A DNA stretch of 64,000 bases from Phycisphaerales bacterium UBA7800 (GCA_002480565.1 DLCK01000029.1:45142-109141); one strand, 5' to 3'; counted from the first letter of the stretch, positions 48,346 through 56,878 are shown. Numbers and translations are program-made. The notes: generated from the sequence alone by a model not told the origin.

Positions 48346-49413
48346 TTATGACGTTTTCACGGCATCGGCATGTTGATACATATCCGCATCCTGACCTTCG
48401 ATCATTCGCGGTTGCACTTGAATATCGGCACGCGTGAGATCATGCGAGTGATCCATACGCCAAAGTAATTGTTCGACGGCTTGACGGCCCACGATATCCG
48501 GCTGAATGTCGATGGTGGCCGGAACGGGGAACAGGCCATCGAGCATGGGGTGATAGTCACAGGAGATAAACTGCATGTCACGTCCTGGGGTAATACCACG
48601 TTGATACAGACAGCGGTAGACCATGGCCATCAACGTGGCACGTGGCACAAACACGCCTGTGGGTCGATTGGGTAACGCAAGCAGTCGGTCGATCATGCTG
48701 CCGATGCGTTGCTGATCAAGCTCTTCCTTGAGATTCATCTGAATGGGTTCAGTTTCATCAACCAACACATCCACATCAAGTCCTGCATCTTTAGCGGCAA
48801 TTTCAAATGACTCTGCACGTTGAGAAAAACCCATGTGAGAAGCATTTACATGCAAAAATGCAACCTGCTTGTGACCTCGATCTTTGAGATATTCCATCGC
48901 CATCGTGCCTATTGCTTCATTATCCGGGCCAACTCGATCGCCCCAGTACCCCAGGCGACTGCGGCGAGATAGAAACCAGACACAAGGGTTGCATGAAAGC
49001 TTTTGGGCCAATTCACGCGACGGCGGGAAACCGTGCAAAAGCAGGCCATCGACATTGCCTGAAGTGACATTCGGTGGCAAGCGACGCTCATCAACGATCT
49101 GACTGAGAATCATGTTGTAGCCTGCCTTAGCCAAAGCTAACTCGGCACCATGCACCACCGCAGCAGTGATCGCAGTCAACGCCAAAGAGGGATCCGTGCC
49201 AAAGAGCAGGACCGCAATATTGCCCGTCCGAGTCTTGCGACGACTTCGTGGCTGAGGCCCACGTCGCACCGCAGGGGGCGTATACCCCAACTGCTGCATG
49301 GCTCGGGTCACAAGCTGCACACTCTTGGGTGAAACGCCATCCCCGCCATTAATGACTCGGGAAACTGTGGCATGCGAGACGCCGGCGATTTTTGCAACTT
49401 CGACAATTGACAT
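48346..49413 (-). CDS. LacI family transcriptional regulator of polyuronate locus
   Basis: A 355-residue regulator. N-terminal helix-turn-helix 'VEVAKIAGVSHATVSRVIN' with hinge, then a periplasmic-binding-like effector domain. It heads the minus-strand cluster and lies next to the divergent lyase at 49653, so it probably controls both. A nested inverted repeat around its own start (49406-49449) is a candidate site. Confidence 0.9.
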   Translation of the reverse strand: MSIVEVAKIAGVSHATVSRVINGGDGVSPKSVQLVTRAMQQLGYTPPAVRRGPQPRSRRKTRTGNIAVLLFGTDPSLALTAITAAVVHGAELALAKAGYNMILSQIVDERRLPPNVTSGNVDGLLLHGFPPSRELAQKLSCNPCVWFLSRRSRLGYWGDRVGPDNEAIGTMAMEYLKDRGHKQVAFLHVNASHMGFSQRAESFEIAAKDAGLDVDVLVDETEPIQMNLKEELDQQRIGSMIDRLLALPNRPTGVFVPRATLMAMVYRCLYQRGITPGRDMQFISCDYHPMLDGLFPVPATIDIQPDIVGRQAVEQLLWRMDHSHDLTRADIQVQPRMIEGQDADMYQHADAVKTS

Positions 49414-49449
49414 GTTCAAAGCATAGACCGGCTATGAACACATGTCAAT
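49406..49449. promoter_or_regulatory. Nested inverted repeat at LacI gene start (candidate operator)
   Basis: Outer arms ATTGACATG/CATGTCAAT (49406-49414 with 49441-49449) enclose CATAG/CTATG (49422-49426 with 49432-49436). The left outer arm overlaps the start codon. It is a candidate for autoregulation by the LacI protein. Confidence 0.4.
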
Positions 49450-49652
49450 CGCGTTATTAACATTTTATTTTACATTACTTTTAAACACTCAAATATATTT
49501 AATATAATCATTTACAAATTTTTTAAAAACATTATGTACATTTTAATATGTAAATTATTTGCACATTAAACACCAGGTGCCTATGCTTATCCCTGTAAAC
49601 ACAAAACAGACTCAATCAAATGGGCCATCCTTAAGTAAGTCCTCAAAACACG
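49450..49652. promoter_or_regulatory. AT-rich divergent promoter region
   Basis: About 200 bases, very AT-rich from 49455 to 49570, between divergent operons. No confident -35/-10 boxes chosen. Confidence 0.4.
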
Positions 49653-50903
49653 ATGAAAAGCAACTGCCTGATCCTGACTCTATGCATAAGCATGCTGACA
49701 CCTGTCGTCAGATGCCATGCCCAAGACCTGCCTGGCCAAACAGTCCTGTTGCCGGAAGTAGTGACGGTGAGCCCCAATGCTTATCACCAACTCAAGCTTG
49801 ACATGCTTGCCAATCCTGCAAGGCACACACAAGGGCTAGTAAAGCTCAATGCAGATGCTCAAAAGGCTATGCGTACTCCCATTCGTGCGATCACGGAAAA
49901 AACTGTCAAAGGCCCAAGCAGTGACCCACATGATTACGTCTCACTATCACCCTATCGCTGGCCCAACCCCAACTCGGCGGACGGCATGCCTTGGATTCGC
50001 AAGGATGGCAAAGTCAATCCCATGCGCGATCAATATGACCTGCCTGCAATGCAGAGCATGGCAACAACCACCTTCACGCTCGCAACTGGATACTACTTCC
50101 TAAATGAAGAACAATATGCCCAGCGTGCCACCCAATTGATCGACATGTGGTTTATCAATCCCAAAACGCGTATGAACCCGCGAATCCTCCACGGCCAATA
50201 CATCCCTGGCAAAACCGACGGCCAATGCTACGGCATTCTCGAAACCGCCCGACTCTTTTTTGTCATCAATGCAGCCGGCCTACTCAAAGGATCACCTTAC
50301 TGGACCACCGCCAAAAGCGATGCACTCAAACAATGGTTCACCGACTACCTGTCGTGGCTGAAGACCAGCGACCTTGGCAAAAAAGAACTCGCACAACCCA
50401 ACAATCACAGCAACTGGATCATCGCCCAGATGATGGTCTTTGCGATGTACGTTGGTGATAACCAGACCGCAGCACAGATGTGCGAACTTGCCAAACATAA
50501 TATTGACACACAAATCCAAGCCGACGGCTCACAACCTCATGAACTGGCGCGTACCCGGAGTTTGGATTACTCGGAGTTTTCTTTGCGTGCCCTGCTCACA
50601 GTCGCGTGGCTTGGCCAACAAGTCGGCAGCGATCTTGCAAGTTACACAAGCCCACAAGGCGGCAGTCTCCGTAAAGCAATCGACTTGATTGCCCCGCATC
50701 TGCCCGATCCTGCACAGTGGCCCCACAAGCAGATTGTCAAGCCCAAATACCATCACTTTCACAAAACACTGGGGATGGCTCAGAGCCTGTTTCCCAATAC
50801 CGATTACCAGCAATGGATCAAGCAAATCCCCGCCGATTCCGATCCTGCTCAAATGTATTACCACCCGCCAACAGCTTATCAATGCACGGAGCAAGTGAAC
50901 TAA
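49653..50903 (+). CDS. Alginate lyase family protein (PF05426-like, PL5/PL38 type)
   Basis: A 416-residue secreted protein with an N-terminal signal peptide ('LILTLCISMLTPVVRCHAQ') and an (alpha/alpha)-barrel-type fold. 'YVSLSPYRWPNP', 'DLPAMQSMATTTFTLATGYY' and 'QPNNHSNWIIAQM' match the PF05426 alginate lyase family; the Asn-Asn-His-x-x-Trp motif carries active-site residues. Exact polymer could be alginate or another glucuronan. It gives this locus two lyase folds beside PL6. Confidence 0.85.
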   Translation: MKSNCLILTLCISMLTPVVRCHAQDLPGQTVLLPEVVTVSPNAYHQLKLDMLANPARHTQGLVKLNADAQKAMRTPIRAITEKTVKGPSSDPHDYVSLSPYRWPNPNSADGMPWIRKDGKVNPMRDQYDLPAMQSMATTTFTLATGYYFLNEEQYAQRATQLIDMWFINPKTRMNPRILHGQYIPGKTDGQCYGILETARLFFVINAAGLLKGSPYWTTAKSDALKQWFTDYLSWLKTSDLGKKELAQPNNHSNWIIAQMMVFAMYVGDNQTAAQMCELAKHNIDTQIQADGSQPHELARTRSLDYSEFSLRALLTVAWLGQQVGSDLASYTSPQGGSLRKAIDLIAPHLPDPAQWPHKQIVKPKYHHFHKTLGMAQSLFPNTDYQQWIKQIPADSDPAQMYYHPPTAYQCTEQVN

Positions 50904-50905
50904 AC

Positions 50906-51898
50906 ATGCAATACCGAACACTTCCCAATACCGACCTGAAAGTTTCTGCCATCGCTTTTGGCTGTATGTCCACTGTAGCCAGCCCGACTTATCCAGGTGC
51001 CCAGGAACAGTTGGTAATCGACACGATTCACGCTGCCATTGATGCAGGTATCACTCTCATCGACACCGCACCGATGTATGGCAATGGTGAGTCCGAACGT
51101 TTGTTGGGGCTCGCTACTGTTGACCGTCGCGACAAGGTGATCATTGCCGACAAAGCCAGTGGCCCGACACTCAGTAAAGACGAAATTTTAGCTGACTGCG
51201 AAACCAGCCTAAAACTCTTGCAAACCGACTACATCGACCTGTATCAAATCCATTGGCCACGCCGTCAGGTTCCAATCCACGAAACGATTGAAGCGTTGGA
51301 CATCCTTAAAAAACAAGGCAAAGTCCGACACACCGGCGTTTGCAATTTCGGACCGATCGACCTTGGAGACTGGTTGCCACTCGTTGATTGCTGCTGCACG
51401 GATCAGGTGGTTTACAACATGCTTATGCGTGCTGCGGAATACGAATTGATCCCGCTGTGTCAAAAACATAATGTCGGATTGCTTTGCTATTCACCAATGG
51501 CACAAGGCTTACTCACTGGGCGATATGCCTCAGCAGATGAAGTACCAGAAGGCCGAGCACGTACGCGACATTTCGCAGGTACACGCCCTCAAGCCAATCA
51601 TGGTGAAGCAGGCTGTGAATCCCAAACATTCACAGCCATCGCTCAATTCAAGAGCTTCTGTCAACAGCGGAACCTGAACATGGCGCATGCTGCTTTGGCA
51701 TGGCTGCTGCACCAACCCACCGTCACTGCCGTATTGGCTGGCGCGTCACGGCCTGATCAGGCTTCGGCCAACGCATTGGCTGCCGACATCAAATTCACTG
51801 ACGCAGAAGTTGCTGAACTTGCCCGCATTACCGAACCCGTCAAACAACACATGGGATCAAGCCTGGACGTCTGGGCATCGACCGCACGAACCCGCTAA
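50906..51898 (+). CDS. Aldo/keto reductase
   Basis: A 330-residue TIM-barrel oxidoreductase. The catalytic tetrad is visible: Asp in 'LIDTAPMYGNGESE', Tyr in the same motif, Lys in 'IIADKAS' and His in 'YQIHWPRR'. Start is ATG 50906, two bases after the lyase stop, so the two are co-transcribed; the longer reading from 50717 runs through the lyase gene in another frame. It may reduce uronate breakdown products. Confidence 0.9.
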   Translation: MQYRTLPNTDLKVSAIAFGCMSTVASPTYPGAQEQLVIDTIHAAIDAGITLIDTAPMYGNGESERLLGLATVDRRDKVIIADKASGPTLSKDEILADCETSLKLLQTDYIDLYQIHWPRRQVPIHETIEALDILKKQGKVRHTGVCNFGPIDLGDWLPLVDCCCTDQVVYNMLMRAAEYELIPLCQKHNVGLLCYSPMAQGLLTGRYASADEVPEGRARTRHFAGTRPQANHGEAGCESQTFTAIAQFKSFCQQRNLNMAHAALAWLLHQPTVTAVLAGASRPDQASANALAADIKFTDAEVAELARITEPVKQHMGSSLDVWASTARTR

Positions 51899-51952
51899 CA
51901 AACCTTCAACCAAGTCCAGACAGACGACTTGGCTATATGGATCGCCCCAAAC

Positions 51953-53023
51953 ATGATTTCACCAAACTCTGACAACCTGATTCGTGTTGGCATTGCAGGC
52001 CTGGGACGCAGCGGCTGGAACATCCATGCCAAGCATATCCAAAGCCTGCCTAAGCAATACCACATCACCGCTGTAACCGATGCAATGCAGGACCGACTCA
52101 CTGAAGCCAACAGCGAACTTGGCTGCGCGATGTACACCGATTTTAATGCGATGCTCGCTGATGAAAATGTGGACTTGATCGTGGTGGCAACGCCCAATCC
52201 CTTACACACCGAGCATTCCATCACCGCGATGCAGGCTGGCAAACATGTCGTCTGCGAAAAGCCGTTTGCACTGAATGTTGCCGACGCCGATCGCGCGATT
52301 GCCACCAGTCAAGAGTCCGGCAAGATCCTTGCTCCCTTCCAGAACCGTCGGTTTGAACCACATTTTCTGAAAGTCAAGCAACTCATTGACAGTGGCGAAC
52401 TAGGCGATGTGCTGCAAATTCGCATGACATGGCATGGCTTTACGCGACGATGGGATTGGCAGACGCTCAAGCAATACGGCGGCGGACTGCTAAACAACAA
52501 CGGAGCCCATCTCATCGACCAGGCAATCACACTCCTTGATGATGACGAACCTCAGATGTTCGTTGACATGAAGCGCGGCCTAAGCAGCGGTGACACCGAA
52601 GACCACATCAAAGTCGTCATGAAAAACAAAGCCGGCATGACCATGGATATCGAACTGACCAACGTCAGTGCCTACGAACAAGACCGCTGGCACATCTGCG
52701 GGACCAACGGCGGACTCATCGGCAATACCACTGACCTGCAATGGAAAACCGTTGACTGGTCCACCATGCCCCCACGCCCTGTCGAACGTGATCCGCATGC
52801 AGCCAACCGTGACTACAACCGTGATGAAATTAAATGGACACAGCACAGTTGGAAAGAACCTGAAAACTCGCCCAATGTTGCTGTAAGTTTCTATGAAAAC
52901 CTTCATGCAGCCATCACCGATCAACACCCCTTATTTGTCACGCCCCAAAGTGTCCGCCAACAAATTCGGATACTTAATCGCTGTCATGAACTATGCCCGA
53001 TGGAATACCAAATCATCGGTTAA
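51953..53023 (+). CDS. Gfo/Idh/MocA family oxidoreductase
   Basis: A 356-residue NAD(P)-dependent oxidoreductase with the Rossmann motif 'VGIAGLGRSGWNIHA', 'VVVATPNPLHTEHS' and the catalytic Lys in 'VCEKPFALN'. The C-terminal domain has 'GGGLLNNNGAHLIDQA'. It is third in the plus-strand operon and may act on sugar or uronate derivatives. Start taken at ATG 51953; a TTG at 51929 is in frame. Confidence 0.88.
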   Translation: MISPNSDNLIRVGIAGLGRSGWNIHAKHIQSLPKQYHITAVTDAMQDRLTEANSELGCAMYTDFNAMLADENVDLIVVATPNPLHTEHSITAMQAGKHVVCEKPFALNVADADRAIATSQESGKILAPFQNRRFEPHFLKVKQLIDSGELGDVLQIRMTWHGFTRRWDWQTLKQYGGGLLNNNGAHLIDQAITLLDDDEPQMFVDMKRGLSSGDTEDHIKVVMKNKAGMTMDIELTNVSAYEQDRWHICGTNGGLIGNTTDLQWKTVDWSTMPPRPVERDPHAANRDYNRDEIKWTQHSWKEPENSPNVAVSFYENLHAAITDQHPLFVTPQSVRQQIRILNRCHELCPMEYQIIG

Positions 53024-53033
53024 CAAAAAAAAA

Positions 53034-53061
53034 TTCAGCGACACGTGGTGTCGCAGCTACC
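53034..53061. repeat. Short dispersed palindrome, copy 2
   Basis: GCGACAC (53038-53044), 3-base loop, GTGTCGC (53048-53054), flanked by TTCA and AGCTAC. Same layout as 10984-11010. Confidence 0.65.
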
Positions 53062-53089
53062 GATTTAACACCAGTAAACAAGAGTCAAA

Positions 53090-53956
53090 ATGATGTTCAA
53101 GAGCCTGATTCCTGATCTATTGAAAATCCAATCCACCCCTATGCAGACCATTGCCTTTGCCCAAAAGCATGGCTTTGAAGGTGTCGAATTTCGTTTTCGA
53201 CATGGCGACCTTCAAGTGACTGAGGATACCGTCCAGCAGATCAAACAAGCCATGAAAGACGCAGGTGTTCGGGCAGGCAATTGCAGCCTGCTTACCGGCA
53301 AATCCAATGATTCTGACGAGGATTGGAATGCCAACATGCAGACGCTTGATGAGCGTTGCGCGATTGCCGCAGAACTTGGTTTTAGCCGATGCATGTGGGT
53401 ATTGATGCCGTTCCATGAAACACTTGATTACCAGCAATGCTGGGACATGCATGTCACGCGACTGCAGCAAGCTGGCGATGTGATGTCCAAGCACGGCATC
53501 CGTCTTGGACTTGAATACATCTCACCGTTGACGCGTCGCAAAGATTTCGACATGCAATTTATCCATGATCTTGCCGGCACGCTGAAACTGCTGGATCAAG
53601 TTGACCGCAAAAACATAGGCATCATGCTCGACAGCATGCATTGGCACTGCGCCAGTGAAACAGTCAGTGACCTTACTGCGCTAACCAACGATCAAGTGGT
53701 GGCGGTGCATGTCAATGACGCCATTGCCGATCGCCCCATTGATGAACAGTCTGCGTTTGAACGCGACCTGCCTGGTGAAACAGGTGTGATTGATCTGGAT
53801 GGTTTTCATGATGCGTTACGACAGATCGGATATGACGGGCCAGTCACATGCGAACCGCTGCATCCGACCAAGTGGGACAACCGTGATCCTGATGAACTCA
53901 TTGGCAAACTCAGTGCGTGTATGGATCGGTATATGACAGCCAAAACAACGTCGTGA
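53090..53956 (+). CDS. Sugar phosphate isomerase/epimerase-like TIM-barrel protein
   Basis: A 288-residue xylose-isomerase-like TIM barrel. Metal ligands are suggested by Glu in 'LGLEYISP', Asp/His in 'IMLDSMHWH', 'VAVHVNDA' and Glu in 'VTCEPLHP'. Together with the Gfo/Idh and aldo/keto reductases it probably processes a uronate-derived sugar. The exact reaction cannot be assigned. Confidence 0.82.
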   Translation: MMFKSLIPDLLKIQSTPMQTIAFAQKHGFEGVEFRFRHGDLQVTEDTVQQIKQAMKDAGVRAGNCSLLTGKSNDSDEDWNANMQTLDERCAIAAELGFSRCMWVLMPFHETLDYQQCWDMHVTRLQQAGDVMSKHGIRLGLEYISPLTRRKDFDMQFIHDLAGTLKLLDQVDRKNIGIMLDSMHWHCASETVSDLTALTNDQVVAVHVNDAIADRPIDEQSAFERDLPGETGVIDLDGFHDALRQIGYDGPVTCEPLHPTKWDNRDPDELIGKLSACMDRYMTAKTTS

Positions 53957-54047
53957 CATTGATAAATGAATATCCGTCAGATTCACAGCTCGGTGCTCAT
54001 CTGGCGGCTTGCGAGAGAAATAAAAAGCTGAATTAAAACTTCCAGGA

Positions 54048-54161
54048 GTCGAGGGGGCGTTAAACAGGTTCTTGAGCTGCGCCAATGCTATATGATGTAA
54101 CATGTAGTCTGCGGATAGGGAACCCCGGCCTGTTCAGGAGCCTGTTTAATGCCCCCTCGAC
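54048..54161 (+). promoter_or_regulatory. Long stem-loop sequestering the RBS and start codon of the sigma-54 activator
   Basis: 28 bases (54048-54075) pair without interruption with 54134-54161, using three G-U pairs, around a 58-base loop. The right arm contains AGGAG (54136-54140) and the ATG (54149-54151) of the downstream gene. The pairing is complete only in the plus-strand RNA; on the other strand the three positions would be mismatches. It is likely a translational lock. Confidence 0.75.
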
Positions 54162-55639
54162 CTCACGAGTCAAACAAACAAGAAACCGACACCCCTGTTG
54201 TGTCTGCACCACTCACATCTTCACAAGGCCATGTGATTCTGGCTATCGGCCTGGATACACGGACGCTTGAACAGGTAGCTGAAGTCTGCATTGAGCAACA
54301 GGTCTCACTTGAACAATTCAACACGCCGGATCAGGCAACAAGCAAAACAGAACATGCTGCACTTGCATTGTGTCAGATTCAATATTTCCAGGAATTACAC
54401 GAACGCTATCCGCAGTTGCCGGTAATCGTCATTGCTTCGGTCGCTGACAGTCGTTTGACGATTGAAGCGATGAAACGCGGTGCGATTGAATGTCTGGTCA
54501 CGCCGATCCAAGCAGACATCCTTCACGATCATTTGATTGAAGCGATGCAGGCAGCAGCGGACCTTGTTGCACATCCGCATCAACGCATGACCATCCAAGG
54601 CGCTGACGATGGGATCATCGGCCAGTCTCCTGCAATGCTCAATGTCTACAAGCTCCTTGGACTCATCGCCCCACGACAGGTCAACGTCCTGATCACCGGC
54701 GAGTCGGGCACCGGCAAAGAAATCATTGCCCAGGCAATCCACAAACACTCCCGCCGTGCCGACAAACCGTTCCTTGCCATCAACTGTGCAGCGATTCCCG
54801 AAACGCTATTGGAAGACGAACTCTTCGGCCACGAAAAAGGCGCCTTCACCGGCGCGGATCATCATCGCGAAGGTAAGTTTGAACAAGCCGATGGCGGGAC
54901 GTTGCTACTGGATGAAATCGGCGACATGCCCTTAGCCACACAGGTCAAACTGCTGCGCGTTTTGCAGAACCACAACTTCACACGTTTAGGTGGATCGAAA
55001 ATCATTAACTGTGACGTGCGAATCATTGCTGCGACACATCAACCCCTTGAACAGCTCATCGACACCAAGCAGTTCAGACAGGACTTGTATTACCGTCTGA
55101 AAGTTGCCACCATTCACTTACCACCGTTGCGGATGCGTGAAGTCGATGCTGTGTTGATGGCACATTATTTCGTCGATGAATTCAACACCTCCTTTGGCAC
55201 GCATATCAGCAAGTTCAGCCCCGACGCCATTGCGACGATTCTCAGCTACGACTGGCCGGGCAATGTCCGAGAATTGGAAAACGCAATCAAGGCATCGTTA
55301 TTGGTCGCAAGAGGAACAGTCTTCAAAGCTGAGTTTCTACCTGAGCACATTCGTCAAGCCCGCATACTGCCAAGCAGTGATCCAACCGACAGTTCCCCCA
55401 AGACATCCCATCATCAACTTGAAATGATGATCAACCAGGCTCTATCAGACGACTCACAGCACGGACAGGTCCGCCAGAACGTCTTCGACTCGGTGGACAA
55501 ATTACTCATCGTCCAAGCCCTCAACCAGTCGCATGGCCAACTCCAGCAAACTGCCAAGCTGCTGGGGATCAGCCGAACCACCCTTCGCCAACGCATGAGC
55601 AAATTGGGAATCAGCCTATCCGTTTCCGCCAGCAACTAG
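54149..55639 (+). CDS. Sigma-54 dependent activator (NtrC family) with degenerate receiver
   Basis: A 496-residue bacterial enhancer-binding protein. Residues about 28-135 follow the receiver fold, but the phosphoacceptor Asp is absent: the expected segment reads 'HAALALCQIQYFQE'. The AAA+ domain has Walker A 'GESGTGKE' (from residue 184), the sigma-54 contact loop 'GAFTGA' (from 231), Walker B 'GGTLLLDEIGDM' and the arginine finger region 'FRQDLYYRL'. A Fis-type helix-turn-helix ends the protein ('QTAKLLGISRTTLRQRMSKLG'). Control is therefore likely not by phosphorylation. AGGAG lies 8 bases before the ATG inside a hairpin. Confidence 0.92.
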   Translation: MPPRPHESNKQETDTPVVSAPLTSSQGHVILAIGLDTRTLEQVAEVCIEQQVSLEQFNTPDQATSKTEHAALALCQIQYFQELHERYPQLPVIVIASVADSRLTIEAMKRGAIECLVTPIQADILHDHLIEAMQAAADLVAHPHQRMTIQGADDGIIGQSPAMLNVYKLLGLIAPRQVNVLITGESGTGKEIIAQAIHKHSRRADKPFLAINCAAIPETLLEDELFGHEKGAFTGADHHREGKFEQADGGTLLLDEIGDMPLATQVKLLRVLQNHNFTRLGGSKIINCDVRIIAATHQPLEQLIDTKQFRQDLYYRLKVATIHLPPLRMREVDAVLMAHYFVDEFNTSFGTHISKFSPDAIATILSYDWPGNVRELENAIKASLLVARGTVFKAEFLPEHIRQARILPSSDPTDSSPKTSHHQLEMMINQALSDDSQHGQVRQNVFDSVDKLLIVQALNQSHGQLQQTAKLLGISRTTLRQRMSKLGISLSVSASN

Positions 55640-55782
55640 TGCTTCTACCGTTGAAGTGCATCGTCGCGATCGTTGTTAACTTGCGGCTGTTTATCTCGCT
55701 CCCAAAGTCCGATCCGTACTTATCTACGTGTCAACACGACATCTGACTGACAAATAATCCAGCGTCTTAAAATATTCACTGC

Positions 55783-55888
55783 GGTCATTTTTTGACCATG
55801 TATGCAATTTTAAATCCATTTAATTGCCAACTTCCCGTTATTGAGATTAATCCAAAAGTTTCTCAATGCTTTTAACTGAAACAGTTTA
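55783..55888. promoter_or_regulatory. Candidate upstream activator sites
   Basis: Three inverted repeats lie upstream of the sigma-54 promoter: GGTCA-N5-TGACC (55783-55797), ATTGAGA-N14-TCTCAAT (55840-55867) and TTAACTG-AAA-CAGTTTA (about 55872-55888). Which, if any, binds the activator is unknown. Confidence 0.4.
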
Positions 55889-55917
55889 AAATAATACTCA
55901 GGGTGCCCCCTTCTTAC

Positions 55918-55933
55918 TGGCACACCCCTTGCT
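55918..55933 (+). promoter_or_regulatory. Sigma-54 promoter
   Basis: TGGCAC-N5-TTGCT, an exact match to the -24/-12 consensus, with GG at 55919-55920 and GC at 55931-55932 in correct spacing. Transcription would start near 55944, about 37 bases before the leader ORF and 110 before the DksA-like gene. The activator gene lies immediately upstream. Confidence 0.85.
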
Positions 55934-55980
55934 AAGTGTTCATTGTCAACCGAGTTGTACCGTTCACAAGGAGATTTGTG

Positions 55981-56169
55981 ATGTTACGCAACATGGCTTT
56001 GACGAAGTTGTCCAGCGTTCTGAAAGTCGGACTTTATAGCGAGGAGAAGTCACATGAACCGGCCACAGACTTTGGCAAAACTCAAGGGCGTGCTGACCGA
56101 CAAACTCAACCGCCTGACAAACGTCACGAACCCCGAAAGCCGACTGACAGACCCTCACGCATTCCGTGA
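55981..56169 (+). CDS. Possible small leader protein upstream of DksA-like gene
   Basis: A 62-codon ORF with a strong AAGGAG 7 bases before its ATG. It begins 'MLRNMALTKLSSVLKVGLY' and overlaps the DksA-like gene by 116 bases in another frame. The downstream Shine-Dalgarno lies inside it, so it could couple or tune translation. The second half has the composition of a shadow frame. No homologue recognised. Confidence 0.35.
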   Translation: MLRNMALTKLSSVLKVGLYSEEKSHEPATDFGKTQGRADRQTQPPDKRHEPRKPTDRPSRIP

Positions 56170-56323
56170 ACTGTCGATGGCATTTCGGCATATCGGACAA
56201 GGTAAATATGGGACGTGCATTGAATGTGGCAATAACATCTCAATCGCAAGACTTTCCATCAAGCCTGAAGCCGTCCGTTGTATCAAGTGTCAAAAACAAT
56301 TCGAAAACATGATCACCAATTAA
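56054..56323 (+). CDS. DksA/TraR-type zinc-finger protein
   Basis: An 89-residue protein with an N-terminal helical part and a four-Cys zinc finger 'CIECGNNISIARLSIKPE' followed by 'CIKC', as in DksA/TraR. The acidic coiled-coil tip of full-length DksA (DxxDxA) is absent, so it is closer to TraR-like or YbiI-like small members. GAGGAG lies 7 bases upstream. It is the first clear gene downstream of the sigma-54 promoter; it may bind RNA polymerase secondary channel under stress. Confidence 0.82.
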   Translation: MNRPQTLAKLKGVLTDKLNRLTNVTNPESRLTDPHAFRELSMAFRHIGQGKYGTCIECGNNISIARLSIKPEAVRCIKCQKQFENMITN

Positions 56324-56530
56324 CCCGGCCCCCGGAAATTCAAAACAAAACACTAAATTGCATTCAACAGAAAAGGACACGCAATCATCAAAACAAAGAA
56401 CCTTGCAAATATTTTTTAACAGAAGGTTTACATACCTCATTTTGTATTGCTTAATTGAAGTACCCCGGAAGCATTCTGGAAGTAAACCCGAATGCAACCA
56501 CCGCCATCTTTTTGAAAGGAACAGAGCATA

Positions 56531-56878
56531 ATGCAGATTCAAGTTCATTTCAGTGACATCGAAAACAGTTGGGCCATCAACAACCACGTCCAACAGCGTA
56601 TCGCCCAGGCCATCAAAACCGGCCTCAAGCAGATCACGCGCATTGATGTTCACCTGCATGATGATTCAGGTCCATGCAAGTCCGGCACCAGCGACAAGCG
56701 TTGCACCATTGAGATGCGACTGGCAGGTATGGATCCAATGAGTATCGAACAACATGGCAATGACATGTACGCCGTCATTAACCAGGCCACGCGGAAACTT
56801 CAGCAGTCGCTGATTAAAACTCGCAGCCGCCAGCGCGACCATCGCGCACAGATGCGTCACGTTGCCATGATGAATTAG
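56531..56878 (+). CDS. hpf: Ribosome hibernation promoting factor (HPF/RaiA family)
   Basis: A 115-residue short-type HPF. 'RIDVHLHDDSGPCKSGTSDKRC' (read in parts) and 'MYAVINQATRKLQQSL' fit the S30AE domain that blocks the 30S decoding channel in resting ribosomes. It lacks the C-terminal dimerisation domain of long HPF. It lies 207 bases after the DksA-like gene and may share its sigma-54 transcript. Confidence 0.88.
   Translation: MQIQVHFSDIENSWAINNHVQQRIAQAIKTGLKQITRIDVHLHDDSGPCKSGTSDKRCTIEMRLAGMDPMSIEQHGNDMYAVINQATRKLQQSLIKTRSRQRDHRAQMRHVAMMN

Larger units (their letters stand above)
55640..55980. other. Intergenic control region upstream of the dksA-like gene
   Basis: 341 bases with no gene; it holds the activator-site candidates and the sigma-54 promoter listed separately. 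Confidence 0.6.

Noticed and set aside
54002..54014. TGGC...TTGC before the sigma-54 activator as a sigma-54 promoter
   Set aside because: The spacing between GG and GC is far too short for -24/-12 elements.
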